This document shows, in pieces, positions 62,892-64,000 of a stretch of DNA of 64,000 nt. The notes beneath the pieces were generated by a model. It saw nothing but the letters and a program-made list of their open reading frames with translations, was not told the origin of the DNA and did not search any database. How positions within the stretch are numbered: the first letter of the stretch is position 1; each line of letters starts with the position of its first letter. This DNA is from Atherix ibis (lineage: Eukaryota > Arthropoda > Insecta > Diptera > Athericidae). The stretch is from positions 95,735,696-95,799,695 of the forward strand of contig OY282606.1 in NCBI GenBank assembly GCA_958298945.1, in the 5' to 3' direction. The position numbers and the translations under genes are program-made.

Positions 62892-63988
62892 TTTATCCAA
62901 TTTGTGCTTCCGAAAGAAAAGTTGAATAAAATGCATTAAAAACTTAGGCTGAGAGGTCTATAGGTGGAAGGAGAATTAATGGGTTTATTTGATTTAGGAA
63001 TCATTTTAATGACAAAATATTTCCACAGTAAGGGAAAGTGTGAATATTTGCTTAAAGTTGTTCAATTACCGCGGGTCAGAGTTAACGTAAACTTTTCATT
63101 TTAAATATCCTATCAATCTGCAGCGGCAAAAATCTGGGCCAAGCGATTTCTGCCGATATTGACACTTTTTGACATAATTCGTTCACGAAACATTAGTTGC
63201 CGAATTTCTACTGTAATGCGGTGCAGTCTATGATGTTGTGTTAGAACAGAACTTCACACACTACACATTCCTGTCGGAACCATATAAAAGCTCCAGCCCA
63301 AACCCCGCACCCCACACATGCTTTCCGAAGGAGTAAAGGCAGTTCATCCCTAGGAGTGAATATTTTGCTTATAAACGCAGATGTCTATTTTATGTAAAAA
63401 GTCAATTCTTGTCAATGGAGCTCTAAAACGTTTTCACTCCAACGTTTTCGACGGATTATAGTATATTGAATATATCTTTATGCACGGATTATAATATTAT
63501 TTAAATTATTTCTAAAAGATATCTTGCAGTACTAAATATTTTTGATATAATTTTTGTGGAGTTTTTCGTACATTTTATTGATAACACACTTGATTCAGAT
63601 TAAAATCTTCACGATCAGGGCAAAAAAAGTCGGTTGTCATATGGCCATAGCGTTCAGTATTGACCTTTTCAACGAAATACGCCTCAAATACACTTTTTAG
63701 AGCGAAATTCACACCAAACAGGCTTCTCCACAGTCACTTGTGAGTTTTCAGAGCCCCATATACGACAGTTTTCCTTATTCACATATCCACCGAGCGATGA
63801 GGCCCATGCTGAAGAAAATTTCTTCGAAATATTAGCCTCCAAATCATGTCGTTTCAGCATCCAGCAGTATCTATTTGGTGCTTAAATGATCCAAACCTTT
63901 ATTTCAATAAATGCCCATCTTGGATGACAAATATGTTTGGCGTCTGCCAAAAGGCAAGGCTATACTTTCTGAATCACAAAATGAATAA
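62892..63988 (-). mobile_element. mariner-superfamily element, family B, second copy
   Basis: The ends resemble those of the element at 35592-37148: CCAATTTGTGCTTCCGAAAG at left and the complement of CTTTCTGAATCACAAAATGA at right. The minus strand reads, with stops, a transposase stretch: KTVVYGALKTHK, then FEAYFVEKVNTERYGHMTTD (63660-63780). It aligns with the first copy around the word CCATAGCGTT. Central DNA near 63100-63340 looks unrelated and may be a further insertion. Confidence 0.55.
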
Positions 63989-64000
63989 CCCTTTAGTTAA

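Overview
The window looks like a piece of an AT-rich animal nuclear genome, most likely a higher (brachyceran) fly. The reasons are a spliced gene whose protein closely matches the Drosophila EGF-receptor antagonist Argos (giant-lens), GT-AG introns, long AT-rich intergenic DNA and many decayed mariner-type and non-LTR elements. There is no sign of bacterial gene organisation. Family calls rest on motif recall, because no search could be run.

Layout. From 1 to 11 kb the DNA is AT-rich and nearly empty, with one possible small exon near 1.3-1.4 kb and a mariner/Tc1 transposase fossil near 7.3-7.6 kb. At 11.2-12.5 kb on the minus strand is a large 5' exon of a secreted, cysteine-free, glutamine-rich protein that I do not recognise. 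It ends at a good splice donor in phase 0. From 12.9 to 13.4 kb there is hexamer-like simple sequence. From 18.3 to 18.5 kb lies a tRNA-derived SINE. From 19.7 to 22.5 kb two arrays of the same 13-bp minisatellite face each other as a foldback-like element. From 23.7 to 44 kb there are several internally deleted mariner copies, one nested inside another (35.6-37.1 kb), plus an R1-like and a possible jockey-like fragment. From 44.8 to 46.1 kb there is a mariner fossil and a diverged direct duplication. From 50.2 to 52.74 kb there is a second SINE copy, a 1.1-kb terminal-inverted-repeat element and an RTE-like reverse transcriptase fragment.

The clearest gene is argos at 54.4-56.1 kb on the minus strand. 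Three coding exons carry the whole 16-cysteine EGF-binding region through to the stop codon. Its signal-peptide exon is missing from the expected place. The DNA upstream (56.1-62.9 kb) looks like promoter/5'-UTR DNA with only weak first-exon candidates. The Gln-rich signal-peptide exon at 12 kb is phase-compatible with argos exon 2 but lies on the wrong side, 42 kb downstream. This raises a misassembly, a tandem duplicate or an unrelated gene.

The most unusual DNA-level signals are a clean A-B-A templated insertion at 28.3 kb, several perfect or near-perfect short palindromes (17.9, 24.0, 24.4, 43.4, 46.7, 50.5 kb) that look like snap-back repair products, and the foldback-like pair of minisatellite arrays. 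I found no CRISPR array, no rRNA gene and no bona fide tRNA gene.
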